The notes below the pieces were generated by a model. It worked only from the letters and a program-made list of their open reading frames with translations. It made no database searches and was not told the origin of the DNA. Below are positions 1 through 6,566 of a stretch of DNA of 64,000 bases, piece after piece. The stretch's first letter is position 1. The number at the start of each line of letters is the position of its first letter. Source of the stretch: Terriglobia bacterium (GTDB lineage Bacteria > Acidobacteriota > Terriglobia > Terriglobales > Acidobacteriaceae); the NCBI GenBank assembly GCA_020072585.1, contig JAIQGL010000019.1, positions 1-64,000 on the forward strand, written 5' to 3'. The position numbers and the translations under genes are program-made.

Positions 1-64
1 TGCCGGGCGTTTTGGGTTCGACCAATGATTTCAGCATCTCCCACTGCACATCAGTCAGTTCCAT
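1..64 (-). CDS. IS5-family transposase, N-terminal fragment (runs off left edge)
   Basis: Reading leftward from the ATG at 62-64 gives MELTDVQWEMLKSLVEPKTP, the typical start of IS5-family transposases (DUF4096-type N-terminal domain, normally MELTDxQWxxLxPLxP). Only 21 residues are inside the window, so completeness and the DDE catalytic core cannot be judged. The terminal inverted repeat should lie just upstream, within about 65-150, but cannot be defined from one end. The family assignment rests on this short conserved stretch only. Confidence 0.65.
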   Translation of the reverse strand, partial: MELTDVQWEMLKSLVEPKTPG

Positions 65-151
65 AGTTACAGATGTGCCTGTAAATTCAACTCCGCGCAA
101 TTACTTAGTGCGATACGTATTTATGAGATAGGTTCTAGTTGCTTGCCGGAC

Positions 152-523
152 TCAGGCCTCTCCGGCCGGACTGAGTGTTGTGAGATTGCTGCGATTCTCT
201 ATGTATCCGAGCAGGTCATACTCGGCCACAAGCTGCTCGAACTCAGTTGTGGTTAGCGCATCTTCGCGGCCTTGCTCGAACACCGCGAGATAGAACTGAT
301 GTCGCTCCCGGTCATACAAATAGATCGCTCCGGATTCGGGAATTCCGGCTACGGTTTGAAGGAGCAACACGCATTTCGGCATCTCGATCCAGCGCGCGGC
401 GACACCGTCGCCAATTGTCAGAAATACCTTGACGACGTGCGCAATATTGGCGTGCTCGGGCAGGCCAAGCTCTTCGGTTGTGAACAACGGTTCGAAGCGT
501 AAATGTCCTCTACTGCGAGACAT
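152..523 (-). CDS. Hypothetical protein (123 aa), element cargo
   Basis: I do not recognise this protein. The ATG at 521-523 is chosen because a strong AAAGGAGG lies seven bases upstream (531-538); the frame is open further upstream, to 601, without a comparable site. The product is soluble, with no signal peptide or membrane segment. A hydrophobic core (residues about 25-70, with VVKVFLTIGDG and KCVLLLQTVAG) is followed by IYLYDRERHQFYLAVFEQG, which resembles a small beta-sheet domain, then an acidic helix (TTTEFEQLVAEYDLLGYIEN). It is the last gene before the IS5-family transposase and is separated by about 680 bases from the next element gene, so it is probably transcribed alone. Confidence 0.6.
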   Translation of the reverse strand: MSRSRGHLRFEPLFTTEELGLPEHANIAHVVKVFLTIGDGVAARWIEMPKCVLLLQTVAGIPESGAIYLYDRERHQFYLAVFEQGREDALTTTEFEQLVAEYDLLGYIENRSNLTTLSPAGEA

Positions 524-1207
524 AGTGTTCCTCCTTTGTGTTGGTGCAAGACGGTGATTGCGACAACCCTTCGCGAGTACATGAACCTTCATTGAGTTCA
601 TGAAATCTGACGATCAATTGCGCAACTATGCTGCGCAGCTTGCGGGCCAAGAAAGCGAGAATTAAGGAGCTGTATCTAACATTTCGTTTGTCGAAGCAGG
701 ATTCGGCCTGCAACTCAAGTGCTGGCAATTCAACATTCGCGTGGTGATCTTCGAGACAGAACTCAAGCGCAACAACCGGATTATGAACGTATTGCTTTGG
801 GCTGCTGGCGCACGTCAGCGAACATTGCTTCCGTTCGGTATTCAGGGAAATCGGGCCAGCATCAGCAGAGGTGAATTTATGAAGGTCTGCGGAACTCAAA
901 CCATGTTTCGGGCACAACGCATGATTCTTTCTGTGCCAACGGAGGGCGAGAATTAATCTTACGGTTCTCGAGCTAGCGCCAGATGACGCAATTCTGTTGC
1001 TCATTACGAGTCGATGGACATGCGCACATCTATACTGTCGTAAGCAATTGCAAGAGGGGAAAAACAGGGGATAGTCAGAGCGCAACTTCCTGAATGGGCA
1101 CACGTTAGCGGCCCTCCAAAATCGCCAATATCCCGTCATAGGCGCGGCAATCGAACGGCAATAGACAGTCAATGAGGAGGCAAAGAGAGTTTTCCGGGCT
1201 TGTGCGG
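524..1207. other. Gene-poor stretch within the element
   Basis: No convincing gene is seen here. A rightward open frame at 741-956 (71 codons) and a long leftward one at 510-1211 lack a plausible ribosome binding site or any recognisable domain, and the leftward one is unusually rich in Cys, His and Arg, as out-of-frame translations often are. The stretch may hold decayed coding sequence, the promoter of the gene at 152-523, or a cis site such as oriT, but I cannot identify one. Confidence 0.4.
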
Positions 1208-1975
1208 TCATCGAAGAACCTCTCTGAATTTCACACCGGAGAGATTCCGAAGGGTTATGACCGTTGTGTCGAGCAGCAATTCGGCGAAGTCCGGGGCATT
1301 TGCGAAAGCCAGGTTGGTCGAGACCGGCTGGAATTCGTGCACCAGGTGCACAAGGATTTCAATCCCGGCAGTCAGGTACAAGATGCACCCGACCTGCTGT
1401 TCCGATTCGAGCGCCTGGCGGACTCGCTCATACTGCCGCGCACTCTTCAGGCTGCGCTCATACTCAAGTGCAAAACACACTCGCTTGTCGCCCAACCAAA
1501 CGTCAACGACCGCGTCATAGTCCTTCTGATACGGGGAACGGGAGATGTTGTTAAAGGACGCAACTTCCACATCCGAATGCCAGCCGGCAAGCAGGTTCTG
1601 ACGTCTCAATCGCAGTTGAATGCCATTGAGTTCGAGGGCATGGAAGATCTGGGAAACGTGCGGAAGATGCTCCGTCCTTGAATGTAATACTGTCGTAAAG
1701 TGGCCGCCGTGCTCAAGCAAAGCCAAGCCTTCTTTGGTGATGCGATAAACAGGTGAACTGGCGGCGGAGCGACACTCGCAGACAGACAGATAACCGGAAC
1801 CAAGCAGCCTACGAGTGCGCCAATTGAAACTGCTACGCGACTGATCGATGCCCTGGTGGTATTGCATAAACTCAAACAACTGTTGGTGGCTGATGAAGCG
1901 CGAGTTTCGCACCTGTAACAACAAAGGGATGTCCCGTTGGGGGTTGATCACCAGGCTGTTCTTTGCGTACCGCAT
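1208..1975 (-). CDS. Replication-relaxation family protein (255 aa)
   Basis: This resembles the replication-relaxation family (Pfam PF13814), found on plasmids and conjugative elements. The N-terminal half is a winged-helix DNA-binding region: RDIPLLLQVRNSRFISHQQL, then SSFNWRTRRLLGSGYLSVCE and SSPVYRITKEGLALLE. The C-terminal half has the conserved block around DYDAVVDVWLGDKRVCFALE and YERSLKSARQYERVRQALES, typical of a nuclease-like fold with an acidic core. The start is ATG at 1973-1975, 17 nt after the stop of the upstream gene, with GAGGT in front. The family is inferred to act in plasmid or element DNA processing near the relaxosome; its exact biochemical role is unknown. It is the last gene of the leftward conjugation cluster. 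Confidence 0.75.
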   Translation of the reverse strand: MRYAKNSLVINPQRDIPLLLQVRNSRFISHQQLFEFMQYHQGIDQSRSSFNWRTRRLLGSGYLSVCECRSAASSPVYRITKEGLALLEHGGHFTTVLHSRTEHLPHVSQIFHALELNGIQLRLRRQNLLAGWHSDVEVASFNNISRSPYQKDYDAVVDVWLGDKRVCFALEYERSLKSARQYERVRQALESEQQVGCILYLTAGIEILVHLVHEFQPVSTNLAFANAPDFAELLLDTTVITLRNLSGVKFREVLR

Positions 1976-1992
1976 GACGAAGTTTTCAGACC

Positions 1993-2529
1993 TCAACCTT
2001 CCATTAGAGTGAGCGCCGCATGGTGTTGTGTGTCGACCGCTCTGAGTTGCCAAATACCCAATGAAGTCCTCACCCAATCTCCGAGCCGCATCAATAAAAG
2101 TGCCTCCGCCCTGTCCCGGTGCTGACTCACGGCAATGGGAACCACCGATTCCGACTTCCAGCCAGAATTTCGACAATCGAACGCGCCACAGCGCTCGCTG
2201 GCCAGGGCGAGCAGGTAGTAATCCGGCAGCCGGCAATTCCTGATCCTTCTCACGAATAAAAGCCTGTTCCCGCCAAAGGCAAAGGTCAGGTCCGCGCATT
2301 CGAAGGTCGCCCCAATAGCACGGTCGGGAAACCGGGGGTTGAAATCGCCAGCACCGTTAAAGCGGAGCAGGCCAGGGACGATCCAATAACGCCGAACCTT
2401 GCTGCCCGATCGCAGGCCAGTCGAATTGAAGTACGCTGCGCGCCGGGTAAATCGGTAACGGTCGTCGACATCTCGACCGAAACGCGCCCACCAGTTACTG
2501 CCGAACGAAATGACCTTCACCGGCATCAT
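1993..2529 (-). CDS. Hypothetical protein of the conjugation cluster (178 aa)
   Basis: Not recognised. It is a soluble, basic, aromatic-rich protein with no membrane segment or signal peptide. Two adjacent ATG codons (2524-2529) can start it; they lie inside the end of the upstream gene (overlap 2495-2529), which suggests translational coupling. It ends 17 nt before the replication-relaxation gene, so both are probably one transcript. Notable segments are NWWARFGRDVDDRYRFTRRA near the N-terminus and a central hydrophobic core LTFAFGGNRLLFVRRIRN. It might be an accessory DNA-processing protein, but nothing in the sequence proves this; no relaxase motif (HUH histidines with a catalytic Tyr) is visible. 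Confidence 0.6.
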   Translation of the reverse strand: MMPVKVISFGSNWWARFGRDVDDRYRFTRRAAYFNSTGLRSGSKVRRYWIVPGLLRFNGAGDFNPRFPDRAIGATFECADLTFAFGGNRLLFVRRIRNCRLPDYYLLALASERCGAFDCRNSGWKSESVVPIAVSQHRDRAEALLLMRLGDWVRTSLGIWQLRAVDTQHHAALTLMEG

Positions 2530-2833
2530 TCAGGTACTCCATCAATCTCTGGTTTAGTTTCTTCATCGCTTCTATTCGCTCCGGTATGGCGAGCCTTGAT
2601 GCACGTCCAAGTTCAGCAAGAATCTCCACGGGAACGTCCATCCTCTGGCGCTCAAAGTATTGGCAGAGGTCAGCGAAACGGGCGCTCTCCTCTGCCAATT
2701 CCTTCTTGCCTGCAGGCAAAGATTTGAGGCGCCGATCGTATTCGTTGCGGTCTTCGACTGGCCTGAGATCGCCGCCGGACCCAAACCTGGCCAATGCGCC
2801 AGTTGTATTCTTCGATTTTTCCTCTTTTGACAT
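2495..2833 (-). CDS. Hypothetical coiled-coil protein (112 aa)
   Basis: Not recognised. The ATG at 2831-2833 (MSKEEKSKNTTGALARFG) is preferred over further upstream starts because GGAG lies just upstream. The product is hydrophilic and highly charged, with predicted helices EDRNEYDRRLKSLPAGKKEL and PERIEAMKKLNQRLMEYL. A disordered N-terminal 25 residues (Lys, Ser, Thr, Gly-rich) precedes them. Its 3' end overlaps the next gene by 35 nt. The gene lies between the membrane protein at 2871 and the replication-relaxation gene, so a role in relaxosome or coupling-protein function is possible but is inference. Confidence 0.6.
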   Translation of the reverse strand: MSKEEKSKNTTGALARFGSGGDLRPVEDRNEYDRRLKSLPAGKKELAEESARFADLCQYFERQRMDVPVEILAELGRASRLAIPERIEAMKKLNQRLMEYLNDAGEGHFVRQ

Positions 2834-2870
2834 TTTTTGCACTCCATTGCCGTTCCAGCCGGAGTTGAAA

Positions 2871-3671
2871 TTAGCCGCCTTTAAGGCTGCGGTTCTTGTC
2901 CTGCTCCGCTTGCAGTTTGCGTCCGGCTTCATTGAGTTGCCGAACCAATTCGTTCTCGCGGCCCTTGGAACGGGCGAGCAGTTGTTCTAGCGAATTGACT
3001 CGTGTTATGAGGTCAACGTCCGGCTTAAATAGCCCAATTTGTGCGCCTGCGTCGGCGCCTGCAGTTGTCGGAATTGCGGTCGCTTTGATGGCCTTGTTCG
3101 TTCCGTTCTTCGGCGGTTCCGCAGTGCTGGCTGGAGGATCTGCTGGGCGGGGACGCGACTGCCGAGCTACAGGAGCCTCGCTGTTATTTGTGCGGGCCGA
3201 CGGCGTGCACGCGGTTAATTCCTTGAGGCCGACAAAAGCCTCTATGATCTCGCTGTTCCTTTTCGTGGCGTCGGCGACCTGCACGTTTGCGCGTTTCAGG
3301 GCGTACTCGTATTGCGCCACGATTTCCGCTGACTTCCACTCAGCGCGGTTCAGATGCTTCTGCTGATATACGACCAGAATGAAGAGACATCCGAGCAAAC
3401 CGAGAGAGACGACGTTCGACCAGAAATAGCCGTTCTCGATGGTTTCTGCGAGCAGCAAATTGCGGCCGGCAGCGATCATTTCGCCGTAATTCTTGTCCGA
3501 AGGATTGATCCTCTTGAGCGTGAAATCGACGAAGCCAGCGCGTTCCTTTGACCGCCGTTCATTGGCGGCCGGGTCGTATCTGGATTTTGCCGTTTGAGGC
3601 CATGACAAAGGCGCCAACGCGAGGGCTATCAGCGGAACTATGATTACGCGAATTGTTGTTTTCACATCCAC
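2871..3671 (-). CDS. Exported/membrane coiled-coil protein next to coupling ATPase (266 aa)
   Basis: No known family is recognised. Residues 1-26 form a signal-like segment (VIIVPLIALALAPLSWPQTA). A second hydrophobic span sits at about residues 84-101 (WSNVVSLGLLGCLFILVV), followed by a basic, helical stretch (KSAEIVAQYEYALKRANVQV). Next comes a Pro/Ala/Thr-rich linker (about 160-210), and the last 45 residues are a heptad-like coiled coil (VNSLEQLLARSKGRENELVR). This suggests a periplasmic loop and a long cytoplasmic coiled-coil tail. The start overlaps the end of the coupling-ATPase gene by 10 nt, so translational coupling and a partnership with that ATPase are likely. TrbJ/TraM-like roles are possible but unproven. 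Confidence 0.6.
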   Translation of the reverse strand: MDVKTTIRVIIVPLIALALAPLSWPQTAKSRYDPAANERRSKERAGFVDFTLKRINPSDKNYGEMIAAGRNLLLAETIENGYFWSNVVSLGLLGCLFILVVYQQKHLNRAEWKSAEIVAQYEYALKRANVQVADATKRNSEIIEAFVGLKELTACTPSARTNNSEAPVARQSRPRPADPPASTAEPPKNGTNKAIKATAIPTTAGADAGAQIGLFKPDVDLITRVNSLEQLLARSKGRENELVRQLNEAGRKLQAEQDKNRSLKGG

Positions 3672-5470
3672 GTAAGCCTGCCTGTTCTCATCGAAAGCTT
3701 GCCATGCTGTCTAATCAAATTCGTGTCCTTGAAGCGCAAATTTGCGCCTTCAACGTGCGACACGGAATGGAGTCTCGGGTAGATGCTGGGCTCGAATCCC
3801 GGAAAGCTGTAGTTGCGGGGAACGCGTACGTGCAGGTGCGAATGCAACGTCCCCTGGCGATTCTCTGTCATCAGGATTTCCATCTGACCTACAGGCAGGT
3901 TCTTGATGTGCTCATCCTGTGAACGAGTGTCCTTGATATCGGTCTCGCTTCCGAATCCAACGGGTTGATACTTTTCCTCCAGTAGACCCGTGCGCTGGAC
4001 GGTTAGTGTGCGCCGCTTCTGCCGCACACGCGCTGAAGCCTTGAGGAAATACTGTGCTGTTTCCTCGTCACGCGTGCGGAGCAACATCGTCGTGTTCGGG
4101 GCGGATGACACGTCGTCGCGAAAGCCACGGCCGACCGTCAGAAGCTGTGGCAGGGATTGCAATGCGAACAGAAATGCCGTGTTGGTGCCGCGCGCTGTCT
4201 GAAGAATCTGCGCGAAATTCGAGTAGGCAAATGGTGCAAACTCATCGAGGATGACGCTGACCATCGGCCGGTTCTGGCGGCGGCGTTCCTGCTCGTCTTC
4301 ATACCGCTTGCCGATGATGAGCTGCATGTTTTGCAGGAGCATCCGGCCCAGAGCGGTTACAGCTTTTGAGTTCTTGTTGGTGTTGAGCGAGACGAACAGG
4401 ATCAGCTCTTTTTCGATAACTTCATCCAGGGACAATATCTCATCGTAGGCCCCTGTAACGGCGGAAAGGTCGTCCTCCAGAAAGGTCATCAGCTCATTGA
4501 GAAGCCCTTGAATTTTCGGCACCCGGTCCCGGTCTTCGAAGGACTGCTGCAGGTTCCGAATGGACATCTCAAGATTGAGTTCGCGTTGGTGAGTCACGCC
4601 AACCTGAGTGGAAAGCCGGCTGCGGGCGATCGCGATTTGTTCTTTTAGAATCCTTTCGTCCAAGGCTAGTACGAGCACATCATGGATGTTGAAGCGTTTG
4701 CCGGTGTGCGCCAGCACTCGCACCAGGTCGCTTAGATAAGTGGCCTGATGCCCGTGAAAAAAGTCTTCCTTGAGATCGAATGATTCAAAGACGAAGTTTG
4801 CGTGCTCCTGGTAGAGACCGTGCTCGCTGAAGAACGGGTTATAACGAACGGAAATATCCGGACGGGAAGGGTTCAACATCCGTAGTTGGTGCATTCGGCC
4901 CGCAGTTTCAATGGCTGGAAGTAAATCAGAAAGGAACTCCTGGTCGCCCTTGCCGTCGAATATCAGCATCGGTATACGGCGCCGGTCATTTGCCGGACCA
5001 ACAACGCGAAAGAGGTCTTGGGTAATGATGTTTTTGAGCAGTGTTGTCTTGCCTGAACCAGTGGCCCCGAATACGACCGATTGCATGATGCGAGTTGCGT
5101 CGGGCCAGAGCCACGGCTTTCCGTGCACGTCATAGCCGAGAACGATTGCGTTCTGGTCGTAGGCAGACTGGATCGCCTTTCGGTCTTTTTCGGGGGATAT
5201 ATATAAAGGAGGGTGAGGCCAAGCGGTTTCGCGGCGCCGCGGCAGGGTGATCACGTACCAGGCAACCGCGATGCACCCAATTGACGCAAAGAGCAGGTAG
5301 AGTCCACCCTCCACCAATTGCGCTGGGCGCAGGTGATAACGCGCGACCAAGATGTAGGAGCCGGCCGCAACCACAACCAGCGTACCCAGAACTAAGACGA
5401 GTCCGAGGCTTTCTTCCTGATCACGATGATAGGCCCTGCGGCCAAGACGATATTCATTTTCCGGTTTCAT
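3662..5470 (-). CDS. VirD4/TraG-like type IV coupling ATPase (602 aa)
   Basis: Coupling proteins bring the relaxase-DNA complex to the secretion channel and use ATP to pump it. Two membrane spans lie at about residues 22-42 and 54-74, followed by a cytoplasmic motor domain: Walker A GATGSGKT at 135-142, Walker B-like PMLIFDGKGDQEF near 170, and a second acidic motor motif VSVILDEFAPFAYSNF near 395, followed by QTARGTNTAFLFALQSLPQL. This matches the TraD/VirD4 group (TraM recognition/AAA_10-like). The start ATG overlaps the small membrane-protein gene by 4 nt. No all-alpha domain insertion was delineated. The assignment as a T4CP is strong; the substrate is inferred from the conjugation context. 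Confidence 0.85.
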   Translation of the reverse strand: MKPENEYRLGRRAYHRDQEESLGLVLVLGTLVVVAAGSYILVARYHLRPAQLVEGGLYLLFASIGCIAVAWYVITLPRRRETAWPHPPLYISPEKDRKAIQSAYDQNAIVLGYDVHGKPWLWPDATRIMQSVVFGATGSGKTTLLKNIITQDLFRVVGPANDRRRIPMLIFDGKGDQEFLSDLLPAIETAGRMHQLRMLNPSRPDISVRYNPFFSEHGLYQEHANFVFESFDLKEDFFHGHQATYLSDLVRVLAHTGKRFNIHDVLVLALDERILKEQIAIARSRLSTQVGVTHQRELNLEMSIRNLQQSFEDRDRVPKIQGLLNELMTFLEDDLSAVTGAYDEILSLDEVIEKELILFVSLNTNKNSKAVTALGRMLLQNMQLIIGKRYEDEQERRRQNRPMVSVILDEFAPFAYSNFAQILQTARGTNTAFLFALQSLPQLLTVGRGFRDDVSSAPNTTMLLRTRDEETAQYFLKASARVRQKRRTLTVQRTGLLEEKYQPVGFGSETDIKDTRSQDEHIKNLPVGQMEILMTENRQGTLHSHLHVRVPRNYSFPGFEPSIYPRLHSVSHVEGANLRFKDTNLIRQHGKLSMRTGRLTWM

Positions 5471-5700
5471 GGATGGACAAAGCTGAAGAACAAAAAGCTG
5501 CCCGCGCTGAAAGTGATGAGCACAGCCAGCAATAGCAGAACGGGGTTCAAGCGAAACCTGCCGTTCTCAGTCCGCGGCTTAAGAGGATCCTCGGTCCAGT
5601 GCCGCAATGAGGCGAGAATGGTGTCTTCGCGCTCTTGCGCGAGATAGCTCTGGAGCCGCTCGTGCATGGTTTCGATTTGCTGATTTCGTCTCATGCTCAC
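5467..5700 (-). CDS. Small single-span membrane protein (77 aa)
   Basis: Not a recognised family. An N-terminal amphipathic, charged helix (QQIETMHERLQSYLAQERED) is followed by a linker and one C-terminal membrane span (PVLLLLAVLITFSAGSFLFF). It overlaps the coupling-ATPase gene by 4 nt downstream and the VirB9-like gene by 4 nt upstream, so it is tightly built into the operon. Position and topology would suit a small inner-membrane partner of the coupling ATPase, but this is inference. Confidence 0.65.
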   Translation of the reverse strand: MSMRRNQQIETMHERLQSYLAQEREDTILASLRHWTEDPLKPRTENGRFRLNPVLLLLAVLITFSAGSFLFFSFVHP

Positions 5701-6506
5701 ATCACAAAGGTCGCCTTGAGTCCGGACTCAAATACCAGTTGCAGCACCGCCGGCCCCTTCAGATCTTGCCGGATGGCAACAACTCCCTGGGCCGAAGAGC
5801 CTGGCTCCAGTTGTTCTGACTCGTTCTCAACATGGCCGATAGCCAGGGGCAATGCTTTCGCTGTGCCCAGCTTCTTCAACCCGCGAGAGTCAAGTTGCGT
5901 GTGCGCGATGCTGCCTAATGAAATGGATGAATGCTCCGGCTTCAGTTCAAACACAGCCGGCAGGCCCGCGCGGTAGCTCGCTTCGGTGTCATTTTCGATG
6001 GTGTAGTGGACGTAAACCGTGCTCCGCGTCCTGAATACCTGTTCGACACGAATGTTGACCTCATTCGGTCGTGTCCGCACGCTGCTGTGCATCTGGACTG
6101 CTCCCAGGAACGCGCGTGTCAACATCATGTCAGCGAGTTCGTCCGCGCTGCTGCTTACAACCGGCGGCGCAGCAGGAATGGCCGCATCAATAGCAAAGTT
6201 CATGGTCTTTACCTCTTCCGTGGTTTCTAATTCGTAGGCGAAGCGCCTGGATGCGGTCCAAACAAGAAGATCGGTGGACACTCCGGGCTTCGTTGGCTTG
6301 ACGAACACTTTGTTGTCCTGGCGCTCGATCTGGAAGTCGGAACTGCCGGCTGCCGCCATCGTGACGGGCTCGTGAAATTCAAGCACTGTCAGATGGTTCA
6401 GAGCCGTGGCAATATGGAGCACATTCTGAGCTGGAGATTGTGGCTGCTGCGCGGCCAGCGCGACGGTAAATAGGCCGCATACAAGGGTAGAGAGAATCCG
6501 TTTCAT
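5697..6506 (-). CDS. VirB9/TrbG-like outer-membrane channel protein, copy 1 (269 aa)
   Basis: Start is ATG at 6504-6506, with AAGGAAAT spacing typical of a good ribosome binding site; an extended frame exists upstream but has no such site. A signal peptide (MKRILSTLVCGLFTVALAAQ) is followed by the VirB9-type N-terminal beta domain: LTVLEFHEPVTMAAAGSSDF, NKVFVKPTKPGVSTDLLVWT and SRRFAYELET. The C-terminal beta domain (VNIRVEQVFRTRSTVYVHYT to the end) corresponds to the region that binds VirB7/VirB10 in other systems. A second VirB9-like protein is encoded at 20100-21029. The two share a similar layout, including an LxPGxxAxGVV motif, but are divergent. Which one builds the core channel is unknown. 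Confidence 0.7.
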   Translation of the reverse strand: MKRILSTLVCGLFTVALAAQQPQSPAQNVLHIATALNHLTVLEFHEPVTMAAAGSSDFQIERQDNKVFVKPTKPGVSTDLLVWTASRRFAYELETTEEVKTMNFAIDAAIPAAPPVVSSSADELADMMLTRAFLGAVQMHSSVRTRPNEVNIRVEQVFRTRSTVYVHYTIENDTEASYRAGLPAVFELKPEHSSISLGSIAHTQLDSRGLKKLGTAKALPLAIGHVENESEQLEPGSSAQGVVAIRQDLKGPAVLQLVFESGLKATFVM

Positions 6507-6566
6507 ATTTCCTTTTTCGGCCCTGAGCGGAACCCGCAAGGGATTCCGCCCAGAGTGGTTACTGCC

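Noticed and set aside
741-956. Rightward frame of 71 codons
   Set aside because: No domain, no good ribosome binding site; not strong enough to annotate, though the surrounding region may be decayed coding DNA.
510-1211. Long leftward open frame of 233 codons
   Set aside because: No ribosome binding site, no recognisable domain, Cys/His/Arg-rich composition, and it overlaps the convincing gene at 152-523.
1031-1699. Shared ATACTGTCGTAA at about 1032 and 1687
   Set aside because: The second copy lies in coding sequence and the match is only 12 bases; chance cannot be excluded.
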